Assembly: GCA_019634415.1 (NCBI GenBank)
Contig: JAHQVJ010000140.1
Span: forward strand, 1-64,000
Reading direction: 5' to 3'
Length of the DNA stretch: 64,000 nucleotides
From: Myxococcales bacterium
Lineage (GTDB): Bacteria > Myxococcota_A > UBA796 > GCA-2862545
In this document: positions 1 to 7,895 of the stretch, piece by piece
How the letters are laid out: each line of letters opens with the position of its first letter
Numbering within the stretch: position 1 is the stretch's first letter
Made by a program: the position numbers and the translations under genes
Notes under the pieces: model-generated
What the model saw: only the letters and a program-made list of their open reading frames with translations
Databases searched by the model: none
Told to the model about the DNA's origin: nothing

Positions 1-2
1 CA

Positions 3-401
3 CCACTGGCCGAGATGGACACGCGGGAACGGGAGTTCCCGGTGATGCGCGCGACATTGGAGCTGACGGACGGTGCGCGGGAGTCCAGGACCTGTGAGAC
101 GGACGCCGAGGGCCGCTGTGCGTTCGCGTCGCTGGCTCCTGGATTCTACGAGCTCACGGTCCAGCACGAGTGGGACTTCGTGCCCGTGACGATTCGGGAT
201 CTGCACGTTCAGTCAGGCGAGACGACGCAGTTCACGGTTCGGCTCCAACGAATCGAGTATGACGGCGTGATCACGCGGCGAGGGCCCTCGGGGACTTCGC
301 TCGCCGGTGCACGAGCTGCGGCCCGGCGGTCGGGGGATGTCGACTTCTTCGGGGTCTTGCCGCGAACGCCGAGGTGGCCACGTCCATCCCCAGGGATGTG
401 A
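3..401 (+). CDS. Partial protein with carboxypeptidase-regulatory-like fold
   Basis: The frame is open from the window edge, so the N-terminus is missing; the first internal ATG is at 15. The visible part has the pattern of a carboxypeptidase-regulatory/Cna-B type beta-sandwich: a TDAEGRC turn, then a FASLAPGFYELTV strand pair, then RDLHVQSGETTQFTV. Such domains are usually parts of secreted or outer-membrane proteins. After about residue 85 the sequence becomes Arg/Pro-rich and stops looking like the fold, so the last 40 residues may be a genuine tail or the result of an upstream frameshift. The exact function is unknown. Confidence 0.5.
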   Translation, partial: PLAEMDTREREFPVMRATLELTDGARESRTCETDAEGRCAFASLAPGFYELTVQHEWDFVPVTIRDLHVQSGETTQFTVRLQRIEYDGVITRRGPSGTSLAGARAAARRSGDVDFFGVLPRTPRWPRPSPGM

Positions 402-414
402 GGAGCTTTCGGCT

Positions 415-1104
415 TCATCTGCTGGCCCTCCAGAGGATCAGCTCCGCCGCTACGACGTTCACCACCCAGCCCACGCTCATCACCACGTCGATCACCTGCT
501 CGTCGATGCGACCCGTCACGGCGAAGACCGGAAAGAACAGGAGCCGCTGCGTGGAAGGCGCGAGGCCGATGGCGAAGGCTCGCACCATCCAGCGTCGGTG
601 CCGGTCCACGCGACCTCCGAGGATCGCTGCGATGCCGAGCGCGATGCACATGACGAGCGCGATGCCGAACAGGTGGGTGCTCCAGTACTTCAGGGGTCCG
701 CCGACCGGTGGGAACCACTTGTTCATGACCACGCCCGCCACGCCGAGCAACAGACCACAGGTGGCCCAGAGTCGACCCGACACGCGGTGGACGAGGGGCC
801 ACTGCTGCCGCACGTGGCTGCTGAACTGTAGGGGTCCGAGCAAGACGAAGAGCAGACCAGGAACCAGGTGGGTCAGCGTGAGGGGGAGGTGCTCGAAGTA
901 ATGGGGGGCGTCGAACCCGACGGGGATTGCCCCAGTCGAGAGCCCTTCGGCGATCCCGATCAGCCGAAAGGCTGCGTTGAACAGAATCGCCAGGCCCAAC
1001 GCCCACAGGGCCATCGACACCCTCCAGCGTGTCACCCAGGACTGCCTTCGACCTCGAACAGCTCGAGGCTCGGTTCTGGCGCCCACCGTAGTTTGTGTCG
1101 ACAT
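415..1104 (-). CDS. DUF2306-type integral membrane protein
   Basis: A 229-residue polytopic membrane protein with about six hydrophobic segments. It has the DUF2306 layout: a loop with LVHRVSGRLW near the middle and the HRRWMVRAFAIGLAPSTQR motif before the last helices. The conserved His/Arg loops suggest heme or quinone chemistry, but no role is established for the family. The start at 1104 has a GGAGGG Shine-Dalgarno 8 nt upstream, lying inside the end of the methyltransferase gene. The gap is only 4 nt, so the two genes form an operon divergent from the LysR gene. Confidence 0.75.
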   Translation of the reverse strand: MSTQTTVGARTEPRAVRGRRQSWVTRWRVSMALWALGLAILFNAAFRLIGIAEGLSTGAIPVGFDAPHYFEHLPLTLTHLVPGLLFVLLGPLQFSSHVRQQWPLVHRVSGRLWATCGLLLGVAGVVMNKWFPPVGGPLKYWSTHLFGIALVMCIALGIAAILGGRVDRHRRWMVRAFAIGLAPSTQRLLFFPVFAVTGRIDEQVIDVVMSVGWVVNVVAAELILWRASR

Positions 1105-1108
1105 GGGT

Positions 1109-1717
1109 TCATCCCTCCACGCGATGAGCGACCGTGAAGGCGCCCGTGGGGCTGCCGGGGAAGGAGCACGAGGAGACGCTGAATCCCTCGGCCTCGTGGG
1201 CCTCGATCAATGCGTCGACGCTGAAGAATCGCACGGCGGGAAGCAGCCCGAGCGCAGCTGGTACCGGAATGAGCCACGGCTCCAGGCCGCTGGTGATGCA
1301 GGCTGTGCTGGCGATCAGCACACCCCCAGGTCCCAGCAACTGGTGGCATCGTCGAAGCGTCTGTCGCAGGTCCTCGACCAGGTGCAACACGTTCAGGGCC
1401 AGCACCACGTCGAACGGCCCACTCGGAGCCTCGAAGGCAGTCCCGACCTCGAAGGCCACGTTGCGGACGCCTTGCTCTGCAGCCTTGCTCGTGGCGATCT
1501 CGATCATTCGCGCCGAGCTGTCGAGCGCGTGGATCGAGGAGACGTGGGCGGCGTGGACCAACGCGGTGGAGCCCGTGCCACACCCGATCTCCAGCACCCT
1601 GGACGTGGGCGTGAGGTGCTGTCGTGTGGCGGCGAGCTTGACCTCGTAGGCCTCGGGGTTGGCGATGGGCTTGCGGGCGTACCACGTCGCCATGGCGTTC
1701 CAGAACGTGACGGACAC
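1109..1717 (-). CDS. Class I SAM-dependent methyltransferase
   Basis: A Rossmann-fold methyltransferase of about 202 residues. Motif I is VLEIGCGTGSTAL, followed by an acidic motif II at the end of strand 2 (HALDSS), FDVVLALNVLHLV (motif IV region) and LLGPGGVLIAS. The substrate is unknown. The N-terminus FWNAMATWYARKPIANPEAY is typical of small uncharacterised methyltransferases. A GTG start at 1717 is preferred over the GTG at 1732, because the upstream codons themselves encode the AAAGGAGGT Shine-Dalgarno (1721-1729); the spacing to GTG 1717 is short, 3-4 nt. It is first in an operon with the DUF2306 protein and diverges from the LysR regulator. Confidence 0.8.
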   Translation of the reverse strand: MSVTFWNAMATWYARKPIANPEAYEVKLAATRQHLTPTSRVLEIGCGTGSTALVHAAHVSSIHALDSSARMIEIATSKAAEQGVRNVAFEVGTAFEAPSGPFDVVLALNVLHLVEDLRQTLRRCHQLLGPGGVLIASTACITSGLEPWLIPVPAALGLLPAVRFFSVDALIEAHEAEGFSVSSCSFPGSPTGAFTVAHRVEG

Positions 1718-1784
1718 GCGACCTCCTTTCACACACTGCTACCGTGGCACCCCCTGGTTCCCCAGAGTACATGTTTCCTACACT

Positions 1785-1804
1785 GTGGTTCACTGGTGAA
1801 CCAC
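1785..1804. promoter_or_regulatory. Perfect 20-bp palindrome, likely LysR operator
   Basis: GTGGTTCAC-TG-GTGAACCAC is a perfect inverted repeat in the divergent region between the methyltransferase operon and the LysR gene. It holds a T-N11-A type core (TTCACTGGTGAA), as expected for a LysR-family site. It ends just before the GGGGGAAG ribosome site of the regulator (ATG 1815) and directly follows a TACACT -10-like hexamer at 1779-1784. Binding there would fit autorepression; this is inferred from position. Confidence 0.6.
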
Positions 1805-1814
1805 CGGGGGAAGT

Positions 1815-2663
1815 ATGGTTGGCCAGCCGAGCTGGGAGCTGATCCCGCTGTTCCTCGCCGCGGCGCGCACGGGCGGCCTCCGTAGTGCAGCCGCGCAGCA
1901 GGGAATCAGCCACGCGACGCTGCGGCGCAGGCTTCAGGCCCTGGAGCAGAGCACGGGCGTGAAGCTGTTCGACCGTCGGCACGATGGGCTTCACCCCACC
2001 CCCGCCGGCAGAGCGCTCGTCGCCCACGCCGAGGGCTGCGAGGAGCGTGTCCGCGCCTTCTTCCGGATCGCGTCTGGGCTGTCTGCGAGCCTCGACGGAC
2101 CCGTGCAGGTGAGCGCGCCGGATCTGCTGGTGAGTGAGCTGTTGGCCTGTGCGCTGGCCGACTTCTCCGAGCAGCACCCTGGCATTCGCCTACGGGTGGA
2201 CACCACCTACGGATTCGCCAGCTTGCGGGACTGCGAGGCGGATGTGGCGCTGCGGTTGCTCCCGCCTGGTCAGCTGCCGGATGGCGACCTGATCGGGTTC
2301 AAGGCCGCCGAGATGAGTGCCGCGGTGTACGGGGAAGGCGAGCGCTGGCTGGGATGGTCGGGAGAGGAGGATGCTCCCGCTGCCACTCCCTTCGACGATG
2401 CGGATGCGCTGGGGGAGTTCAACAACGTGTATCTGCAGCGGTCGCTGTGCCGAGCGGGAAGGGGCCTCGCTCGCTTGCCGTGCTTCATGGCCGGGGGGCT
2501 GCGGCGTCGGTCGGAGCGGTGGCACGGTGCGGACGCCTGGGTCCTGGTGCACCCGGATCTGCGCCACATGCCGCGCGTTCGCCTGTTTCGGCAAGCGATG
2601 GTCGAGGCGCTCGCCCAGGCTGTCGGCGACGAGGCGCGTCACAGCGACCATCCACTCCGTTGA
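1815..2663 (+). CDS. LysR-family transcriptional regulator
   Basis: A 282-residue regulator. Residues about 8-65 form the LysR winged helix-turn-helix (FLAAARTGGLRSAAAQQGIS, then HATLRRRLQALEQSTGVKLF, then a wing). From about residue 95 it has the periplasmic-binding-protein-like effector domain. It is slightly shorter than the usual 290-310 residues. The effector is unknown. It diverges from the methyltransferase/DUF2306 operon, its likely target, and a perfect palindrome lies just upstream of its start. The start has a GGGGGAAG ribosome site. Its stop codon lies inside a 10-bp hairpin (2643-2671) belonging to a local family of three palindromes. Confidence 0.85.
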   Translation: MVGQPSWELIPLFLAAARTGGLRSAAAQQGISHATLRRRLQALEQSTGVKLFDRRHDGLHPTPAGRALVAHAEGCEERVRAFFRIASGLSASLDGPVQVSAPDLLVSELLACALADFSEQHPGIRLRVDTTYGFASLRDCEADVALRLLPPGQLPDGDLIGFKAAEMSAAVYGEGERWLGWSGEEDAPAATPFDDADALGEFNNVYLQRSLCRAGRGLARLPCFMAGGLRRRSERWHGADAWVLVHPDLRHMPRVRLFRQAMVEALAQAVGDEARHSDHPLR

Positions 2664-2671
2664 TGGTCGCT
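2643..2671. repeat. Palindromic repeat copy A (10-bp stem)
   Basis: AGCGACCATC (2643-2652) pairs with GATGGTCGCT (2662-2671) around a 9-nt loop. It overlaps the LysR stop codon. The 25-nt core aligns without gaps to copies at 2691-2719 and 2828-2862, with paired changes (A:T to C:G) that keep the stem, so it is a diverged member of one family. It could act as a terminator, but there is no T-tract. Confidence 0.6.
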
Positions 2672-2690
2672 GAGCGCCGAGCTGGGTCAT

Positions 2691-2719
2691 CGCGCCAATC
2701 AACGGGGTTGATTGTCGCG
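2691..2719. repeat. Palindromic repeat copy B (13-bp stem, one mismatch)
   Basis: CGCGCCAATCAAC (2691-2703), loop GGG, then GTTGATTGTCGCG (2707-2719). One mismatch breaks the stem. The inner 17 nt are identical to copy C. Confidence 0.7.
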
Positions 2720-2827
2720 TTGCTACCGGTTGCCGCTCCGCGCCTGGACTTGCAGCACTCCCTGCACTCGCTCGCACGCTCGCTCGTTGCTGTCCCACTG
2801 CAACCCCGGATCAGGCGCGCTCCGCTC

Positions 2828-2862
2828 GATCGCGACAATCAACGGGGTTGATTGTCGCGATC
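2828..2862. repeat. Palindromic repeat copy C (16-bp perfect stem)
   Basis: GATCGCGACAATCAAC (2828-2843), loop GGG, then its exact reverse complement (2847-2862). The right arm runs into the stop codon of the reverse-strand lipoprotein gene (2861-2863). Lying between two convergent genes it could be a bidirectional terminator or a REP-like mobile palindrome. Confidence 0.75.
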
Positions 2863-3652
2863 AGTCGATGCCGCCGACGGGGCAGTCGTCGAGGTCGAGG
2901 TCTTCCAGCGTGACCACGTCGAAGCTCCTGCTCCGCGTGATCCTGCCGACGTTGAACTCGACCTCCACTTGCTCGGACGGGGCATCGGCGGCCCACTCGA
3001 AGCAGTCCCACATGCCGACCTCTCGATCCAAGGAGCGTCCGTCGGCCTTCAGCCCGAGGTCTTGGCCGAACAGACGGACCTCGCTCCCCGACTCGTCCGT
3101 GCCGTAGATGCGCACCGCGATGAGCTCGTCGCAATCGGAGATCAGCACGTCCCGAGGGGTTCGAGCGATGATCTCCATCTCGACGCGCTCGATCTCCACG
3201 ACCTCGATGTCCAGTCGGTCGAGGAGCAGTCCCCCTGCGTCGACGACGCGCACGGTGGAGGTCCCGCTCTGGAGGCCCGAGAGCGTGGCCCAGGTGTCCA
3301 CGGACTTCCCGATGGAGCCATGGGTATCTGGCATGGGGCCCTCTTCCACCTCCGCGTGGAGGTTTGTGCCTCCATCCACGGCGAACTCGGGCAGCTGCCC
3401 CCCGCCGATGTCGTAGAAGCCTAGATTGAACTGGCTTCCGAGGGCAATGGGGCCGAGCGCGAGCGCTTCCTGGTCCTCGAAGAAGGCCTGTCCCACGAAG
3501 ATCAATCCCTGAACGGCCTCCTCCGAGCACACCTCTCCCTCGGGGCAGTCCCCAGACGCTGCTCGATCGCCTGCGACCTGGCCCACACAGGCCAGCGACA
3601 ACAGGACCACGGTGGTGAACACCGCCCCACCGCTCACACGAAACCAAGTCAT
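2861..3652 (-). CDS. Secreted lipoprotein, unknown function
   Basis: About 263 residues with a signal peptide ending in a lipobox-like LLSLAC near residue 22, so it is probably anchored to the envelope. The mature part is acidic. It has a central region resembling an immunoglobulin-like beta-sandwich (WATLSGLQSGTSTVRVVDAG then LDRLDIEVVEIERVEM) and ends DLDLDDCPVGGID. I do not recognise a family. The start at 3652 is chosen because GGAGGA precedes it by 4 nt; an upstream in-frame start at 3673 has no such site. It converges on the LysR gene with a 16-bp palindrome at the junction. Confidence 0.7.
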   Translation of the reverse strand: MTWFRVSGGAVFTTVVLLSLACVGQVAGDRAASGDCPEGEVCSEEAVQGLIFVGQAFFEDQEALALGPIALGSQFNLGFYDIGGGQLPEFAVDGGTNLHAEVEEGPMPDTHGSIGKSVDTWATLSGLQSGTSTVRVVDAGGLLLDRLDIEVVEIERVEMEIIARTPRDVLISDCDELIAVRIYGTDESGSEVRLFGQDLGLKADGRSLDREVGMWDCFEWAADAPSEQVEVEFNVGRITRSRSFDVVTLEDLDLDDCPVGGID

Positions 3653-3964
3653 CGTTCCTCCATCCGTATCCAAGTTTAGAGGCTGTTCATCTCATCCGCG
3701 ATCGTTCTGTGGGCGAGCTGCCGCCGCGGTGGGCCGGTGGGTGATGGCTCATGGTGACCTCCGACTGGGCGGTTCTGGCGACCGCTCTCGGAGCATAGGA
3801 GGGGAAGCCATCGGCGGTTCTTAAACGCTCCGGGCACGGCCTTAAGCGTCCCGCGACGGGCACCCGGGGACGTACACTGCGGGAGACCTCCCGTGGCAGC
3901 ACGAGGCAGACCAGCCGTCGAGCAGACACGGTGGGCCATCCCCTTCCACGAGGAACCGCTGGTC
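3653..3964. other. Non-coding gap
   Basis: A stretch of 312 bases between the divergent lipoprotein and GFA genes. I see no convincing gene. It contains two similar TTAA-xCG-xx-C blocks (around 3820 and 3842) and a TACACT hexamer near 3874 that could be a -10 element, with no clear partner. Confidence 0.4.
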
Positions 3965-4285
3965 ATGACCGTGAGCTGCCATTGTGAGAACGTGACCCTC
4001 GACTTCGACCAGCTGCCTCAGGTGGTTCGTGACTGCGACTGCCCCATCTGCAATCGCCTGGGCGCTTTGTGGGCGGACTTCGAGTCCAGCGAGGTCACCG
4101 TCCGCGCCACCACACCCACGGCGACCTATCGATGGGGGGACGGAAGCTACGAGATGCATCACTGCCCGACGTGCGGATGCACGACGCACTACACGCCCGC
4201 CGAGCAGAGCGGTGAGACGGGGGTGGGCATCAACCTCCGATTGCTCGACCGACGGCAGCTGGAGTCCATTCCGATCCAGGCGTGA
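3965..4285 (+). CDS. GFA-family zinc-binding protein
   Basis: About 106 residues of the GFA (glutathione-dependent formaldehyde-activating enzyme-like) fold. The metal ligands are visible: SCHC near the N-terminus, CDCPIC in the middle and CPTCGCTTH near residue 68. Known members bind zinc in a beta-sandwich; the founding enzyme joins formaldehyde to glutathione, but most family members are uncharacterised. ATG 3965 is chosen because family members begin just before the first CxC and GAGGAA lies 9 nt upstream. It converges with the sulfatase gene, 26 nt apart. Confidence 0.75.
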   Translation: MTVSCHCENVTLDFDQLPQVVRDCDCPICNRLGALWADFESSEVTVRATTPTATYRWGDGSYEMHHCPTCGCTTHYTPAEQSGETGVGINLRLLDRRQLESIPIQA

Positions 4286-4311
4286 GGCTCGCAGTTCGCA
4301 CGAAGCCCGAG

Positions 4312-5724
4312 TCAGCCCCCGTCCTGACTCGGTCGAGGCACGCCGTCTGGCCAGTTCACCGTGCGGTTGTCGGGCAGCCACCGCTTCGCCTCCACCACGG
4401 CTGGTGCCAGCACGGACCACAGCTCCAAGGCGATGGCACTCGGGGCGGCTGGGTCGTACAGGTTGGTCTGCTCCCCCGGATCCGCCTGCAGATCGTACAG
4501 GGCGAGGTTCGTGCGGCCCGCTGGTGGGGCGTCCCACTGGAAGTGCAGCAGGTGGTGCTCCCGCTGCACGGACTGCACCACGCCCTGGTACGCGTCGGCG
4601 AAGGCCAGTCGATCCCGCACCTCGGGCCCCGTTCCCACCGGGAGCCCCGTCATCGTGTCGGGCACGGCCACCCCCAGGGCCGTGAGCACCGACGGCGCCA
4701 GATCCTCCGATCCCGTGGGCCGGTCCACGGAGGCGCTGACGAGGTTGTCGGCCCAGAACCAGGCGATTGCGTCGTTCTCGTTGCGATGGAGCAGGCGGCC
4801 GTGGAAGGTGAAGCCGTGCTCCCACAACGCTTCGCCGTGATCGGTGAAGAACAGCACCAGCGCGTCGTCGAGCAGACCCAGCTCGCGCATCTGCTCCCAC
4901 ACGAAGGACAGCCCGTTGTCGAAGCTGATGACCTCTCCGCGGTATCGGGCGCGCATGTGCTCCTTGACCGTCTCGATCTCGTCGGGCTCGAGCACCGGCG
5001 GATCGGCCTGGATCATGCCCACGGCCACGTTCTGATCGTCCACCGTGTCGAGGGGCACGGGGGAGGGGGGCAGTTCGTCGATCAGAGGGGCCAGGACCTC
5101 CTCGGGTGGGGTGTAGGGCCGATGGGGCTCGAAGAAGTGCACGTGCAGGTAGAAGGGCGAGGGTAGGCCACCGCCGCGGGCCGGATCCACCCGGTCCTTG
5201 GCCAGCTCCCACAGCCCTTGCACCTTGCGGGGCCCCTCGTAGACCACGTTGCGGAAGCCCTGGGCGTTGCCGTGGGAGCGGCTGTAGAACCCGTTGGAGG
5301 TGACGAAGAGCGTCTCGAAGCCCGCGTCCGACAGCTGCTTGGCCAGCTGAGGCTCGGCGGGGATCTCCTGGGCGGGACCCGTGGGCCCCACGATGGGGAG
5401 CATCTGCCGGTCGGCCCCGCGCTCGAGGTTGGTGGCCCCCGCCATCACGCAGGCCGTGGACGCGGTGGTCCAGTTGGAGCACACGACGAAGTCGTCGAGT
5501 GCGACACCTTCGGCCGCTCGAGCGTCGAGGAACGGGGTGAGGGAGTCTCCCGCGGCGTAGCGCCCCATGTGGTCCTTGCGCATGGTGTCGAGCGACAACA
5601 CGATCAGGTTGCTGGGAGCCGGACCGTCGAAGGTGAGGGCGAATCCCTCCAGTGCCGGCTCGGTGGGCTCGGGAGTGCCCGTGCAACCTGCCGTCGCTGC
5701 GGCGATGACCCAGATGATGCGCAT
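4312..5724 (-). CDS. Sulfatase-superfamily lipoprotein with Thr in place of formylglycine Cys/Ser
   Basis: About 470 residues. A signal peptide with lipobox AATAGC suggests an envelope lipoprotein. The alkaline phosphatase/sulfatase fold is clear: metal-binding VLSLDTMRKDHMGRY near residue 45, then NWTTASTACVMAG at the nucleophile site, HFFEPHRPYTPP, and FFTDHGEALWEHG for the second Asp-His pair. Classical sulfatases have C/S-x-P-S-R at the nucleophile site; here it reads T-T-A-S-T, so formylglycine cannot form and the Arg is missing. A Thr nucleophile, as in LtaS-like and phosphoethanolamine transferase relatives, is possible. GGAGA precedes the ATG at 5724 by 7 nt. Confidence 0.8.
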   Translation of the reverse strand: MRIIWVIAAATAGCTGTPEPTEPALEGFALTFDGPAPSNLIVLSLDTMRKDHMGRYAAGDSLTPFLDARAAEGVALDDFVVCSNWTTASTACVMAGATNLERGADRQMLPIVGPTGPAQEIPAEPQLAKQLSDAGFETLFVTSNGFYSRSHGNAQGFRNVVYEGPRKVQGLWELAKDRVDPARGGGLPSPFYLHVHFFEPHRPYTPPEEVLAPLIDELPPSPVPLDTVDDQNVAVGMIQADPPVLEPDEIETVKEHMRARYRGEVISFDNGLSFVWEQMRELGLLDDALVLFFTDHGEALWEHGFTFHGRLLHRNENDAIAWFWADNLVSASVDRPTGSEDLAPSVLTALGVAVPDTMTGLPVGTGPEVRDRLAFADAYQGVVQSVQREHHLLHFQWDAPPAGRTNLALYDLQADPGEQTNLYDPAAPSAIALELWSVLAPAVVEAKRWLPDNRTVNWPDGVPRPSQDGG

Positions 5725-5790
5725 GACGACGTCTCCGTCGGCCTCGTGGACGGCCTGGTAGACCATACCCGAGCAACGACCAGGGGCGCT

Positions 5791-7374
5791 TCAGCCTTCT
5801 CGGACGGTGGGCGCGAAGGTGGGCGTGAGGCGGTGCTGCGTGGCTTGCTCGTAGGCGTGGGCGAAGGCCAGCAGCGTGGCCTCGGAGAAGGCCGGCCCCA
5901 GGAAGGTGATGCCCACGGGGAGCCCCTGCACGTGGCCCATGGGCACGGTCACCGCCGGATAGCCGCTGACGGCAGTGATGTCGGAGGTGCCGCCGGTGTA
6001 CCGGTCCCCCAACACCCAGTCGATGGCCCACGCCGGGCCAGTGGTGGGCGCGACGATGGCGTCGACCTCCAGCTCGGCCACGGCCGTGTCGACGAAGGCC
6101 GCCATGGTGCGCTGGGACTCGGTGCGTGCGGTCTGGTACGAGGCGTCGTCGCGCTCGTGGGTCGCGGCGTCGTGGAAGATCTCCTGCCCGAACCAGACCA
6201 GCTCCTGGGCCCGATGGGCGTTGTTGAACGCGATGAGGTCCTCGAGGGTGGAGTAGCCGTCGACGCCCGTCAGGTAGGCCTCGAGATCGGGGCGGAACTC
6301 GTGCACGAGCACCTCCCACTCCTGCTCGCTGGTGCGCTGCGCGACCTCCTCGGACAGGGCCTGCACCTCCACCACCTCGGCGCCGAGGGACTCGATGGCC
6401 TTCACGGCGGCATCGAACCGAGCGGCGGCTCGGCTGTCGTAGGACTCCCCGAGGCGGAGCACGCCGATCCGAGTCCCCGACAGCGCGTCGTCGGTCAGCC
6501 CCGAGGTGTAGTCGAGGCCGAGGGCGTCGGGTCTGGCCCCACTGGCCGGGTCGTCGGGATCCGCTGCAGCCAGGACCTCGAGTAGCGCGGCCGCGTCGGC
6601 GACGGTTCGCGCCATCGGACCCGCCGTGTCCTGGCTGTGGGAGATGGGCACGATGCCGTCGCGCGACACCAGGCCGATGGTGGGCTTGACCCCCACGATG
6701 CCGTTGATGGAGGCGGGGCAGAGGACGGAGCCGTCGGTCTCGGTGCCGATGGCGAGGGGCGCGAGCCCGGCGGCCACGGCCACCGCCGAGCCGCTGCTCG
6801 AGCCACACGGCGTGCGGTCCAGTGCGTGGGGATTCCGCGCTTGCCCTCCTGCACCGCTCCATCCGCTCGACGACCGCGTGGAGCGGAAGTTGGCCCACTC
6901 CGACAGGTTGGCCTTGCCCAGGATGACGGCCCCGGCGCGACGCAGCTGGGCCACCAGGAAGGCATCGTCGGAGGGCACGTGGTTCGCCAGCGCCAGGGAC
7001 CCCGCGGTGGTGGGCATGCCCGCGGCGTCGATGTTGTCCTTGAGGAGCACCGGCAGCCCGTGCAGGGGGCCTCGCTCGGTGGCTGCGTCGCGGGCCGCCG
7101 CTTGCTCCGCTGCGGTGGGGTCCACGGCGATGACGGCTCGCAGCTCGGGGCCCACCGTGTTGGTGGCCTCGATGCGGCGGCTGCATTGCTCCGTGAGCTC
7201 GAGGGAGGTGAGCTCCCCCTGCTGTAGGCGCTCCGCCAGAGCCGCCGCCGAGGTCTCCACGAGCCACGCGGTGGCGCCGATGTCGTCTCGGGGAGGTGGG
7301 TCATCCACGGTCTGGGTCACCGGGGTCGGGTGAGGGCAGGCCAGCAAGTGCACCAGCACGACGGTCCAACTCAT
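5791..7374 (-). CDS. Secreted amidase (amidase signature family)
   Basis: About 527 residues. The start MSWTVVLVHLLAC carries a short lipoprotein signal, so the enzyme is probably envelope-anchored. The Ser-cisSer-Lys amidase triad is present: Lys in LPVLLKDNIDAAG, the cis-Ser in TPCGSSSGSAVAVAAG and the nucleophile Ser in GTETDGSVLCP. The family hydrolyses carboxamides; the substrate is unknown. ATG 7374 was chosen because it gives the signal peptide; the longer frame upstream (to 7536) runs into the flagellar promoter and fliJ on the other strand. It diverges from the fliJ block and is unlikely to be flagellar. Confidence 0.85.
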   Translation of the reverse strand: MSWTVVLVHLLACPHPTPVTQTVDDPPPRDDIGATAWLVETSAAALAERLQQGELTSLELTEQCSRRIEATNTVGPELRAVIAVDPTAAEQAAARDAATERGPLHGLPVLLKDNIDAAGMPTTAGSLALANHVPSDDAFLVAQLRRAGAVILGKANLSEWANFRSTRSSSGWSGAGGQARNPHALDRTPCGSSSGSAVAVAAGLAPLAIGTETDGSVLCPASINGIVGVKPTIGLVSRDGIVPISHSQDTAGPMARTVADAAALLEVLAAADPDDPASGARPDALGLDYTSGLTDDALSGTRIGVLRLGESYDSRAAARFDAAVKAIESLGAEVVEVQALSEEVAQRTSEQEWEVLVHEFRPDLEAYLTGVDGYSTLEDLIAFNNAHRAQELVWFGQEIFHDAATHERDDASYQTARTESQRTMAAFVDTAVAELEVDAIVAPTTGPAWAIDWVLGDRYTGGTSDITAVSGYPAVTVPMGHVQGLPVGITFLGPAFSEATLLAFAHAYEQATQHRLTPTFAPTVREG

Positions 7375-7417
7375 GCGAGCCAGACTACACCGGAAACCGA
7401 AACGAAACGGGAGGTGC

Positions 7418-7442
7418 TCAAGGCCTGGCAAGACCGTCCGAT
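7418..7442 (+). promoter_or_regulatory. Sigma-28-like flagellar promoter upstream of fliJ
   Basis: TCAA (7418-7421), exactly 15 nt, then TCCGAT (7437-7442) followed by GGGGATC. The FliA/sigma-28 consensus is TAAA-N15-GCCGATAA. The same spacing occurs upstream of flgE, motA and fliP in this window, and the CCGATGGGGATC end is shared with the flgE site. It lies 28 nt before the fliJ ATG. Confidence 0.6.
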
Positions 7443-7469
7443 GGGGATCATGTGCCTGTAGACACCACC

Positions 7470-7895
7470 ATGACCCGTACCCTCCGACGCCTGGCGCGCA
7501 TTCAGCGCCTGGAGCAGGACGAGGCGCGCACCGCACTGGTGTTCGCGGAGCGCGTTCAGATGGAGCACGATGCCGAGCTCGAGCGCTGTCACGAGCGCTT
7601 GGCCGACACGCTCCAGCACCTGCCCGACAGCGCGGACGAGCTGATGCGTCGCCACGCCTACTGCTTGCGGCAGGAGATGCTTCGTCGGCGCCTCTCGGCG
7701 CGGTCCCGTCAGTCCGAGCAGCGCGTGCTGCTGCGCCGCGGGGTGCTGCTGGAGGCCGCCAAGCAGGTGCAGACCACCGAGCGCTTCACCGATCTGTTGG
7801 AGGAGCGCGTCGATCAAGACCGAGAGCGTCGTGACCAGCGTGTGCTGGACGAGACGGGGCTGATGGTCTGGATGCGCAAGGGAGTCGAGCCATGA
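7470..7895 (+). CDS. fliJ: FliJ-like flagellar export chaperone
   Basis: 141 residues, almost entirely charged alpha-helix (RRLARIQRLEQDEARTALVF, then long Arg/Glu/Gln-rich coiled coil). FliJ is a ~145-residue coiled-coil protein of the flagellar type III export ATPase complex. Its sequence is poorly conserved, so the call rests on length, composition and position: first in a block ending in fliK-flgD-flgE, overlapping the next gene by 4 nt. ATG 7470 is preferred over longer in-frame starts, which would lie upstream of the sigma-28-like promoter at 7418-7442. The immediate upstream sequence has no strong ribosome site. Confidence 0.6.
   Translation: MTRTLRRLARIQRLEQDEARTALVFAERVQMEHDAELERCHERLADTLQHLPDSADELMRRHAYCLRQEMLRRRLSARSRQSEQRVLLRRGVLLEAAKQVQTTERFTDLLEERVDQDRERRDQRVLDETGLMVWMRKGVEP

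Noticed and set aside
3842..7267. 1141-residue reverse frame across the GFA, sulfatase and amidase region
   Set aside because: It runs in a different frame over known conserved genes, is Arg/Gly/His-rich and has no recognisable domain.
7420..7445. Sigma-54 (-24/-12) promoter for fliJ
   Set aside because: TGGCAAG is present but the TTGC element at the right distance is missing; the sigma-28 pattern fits better.
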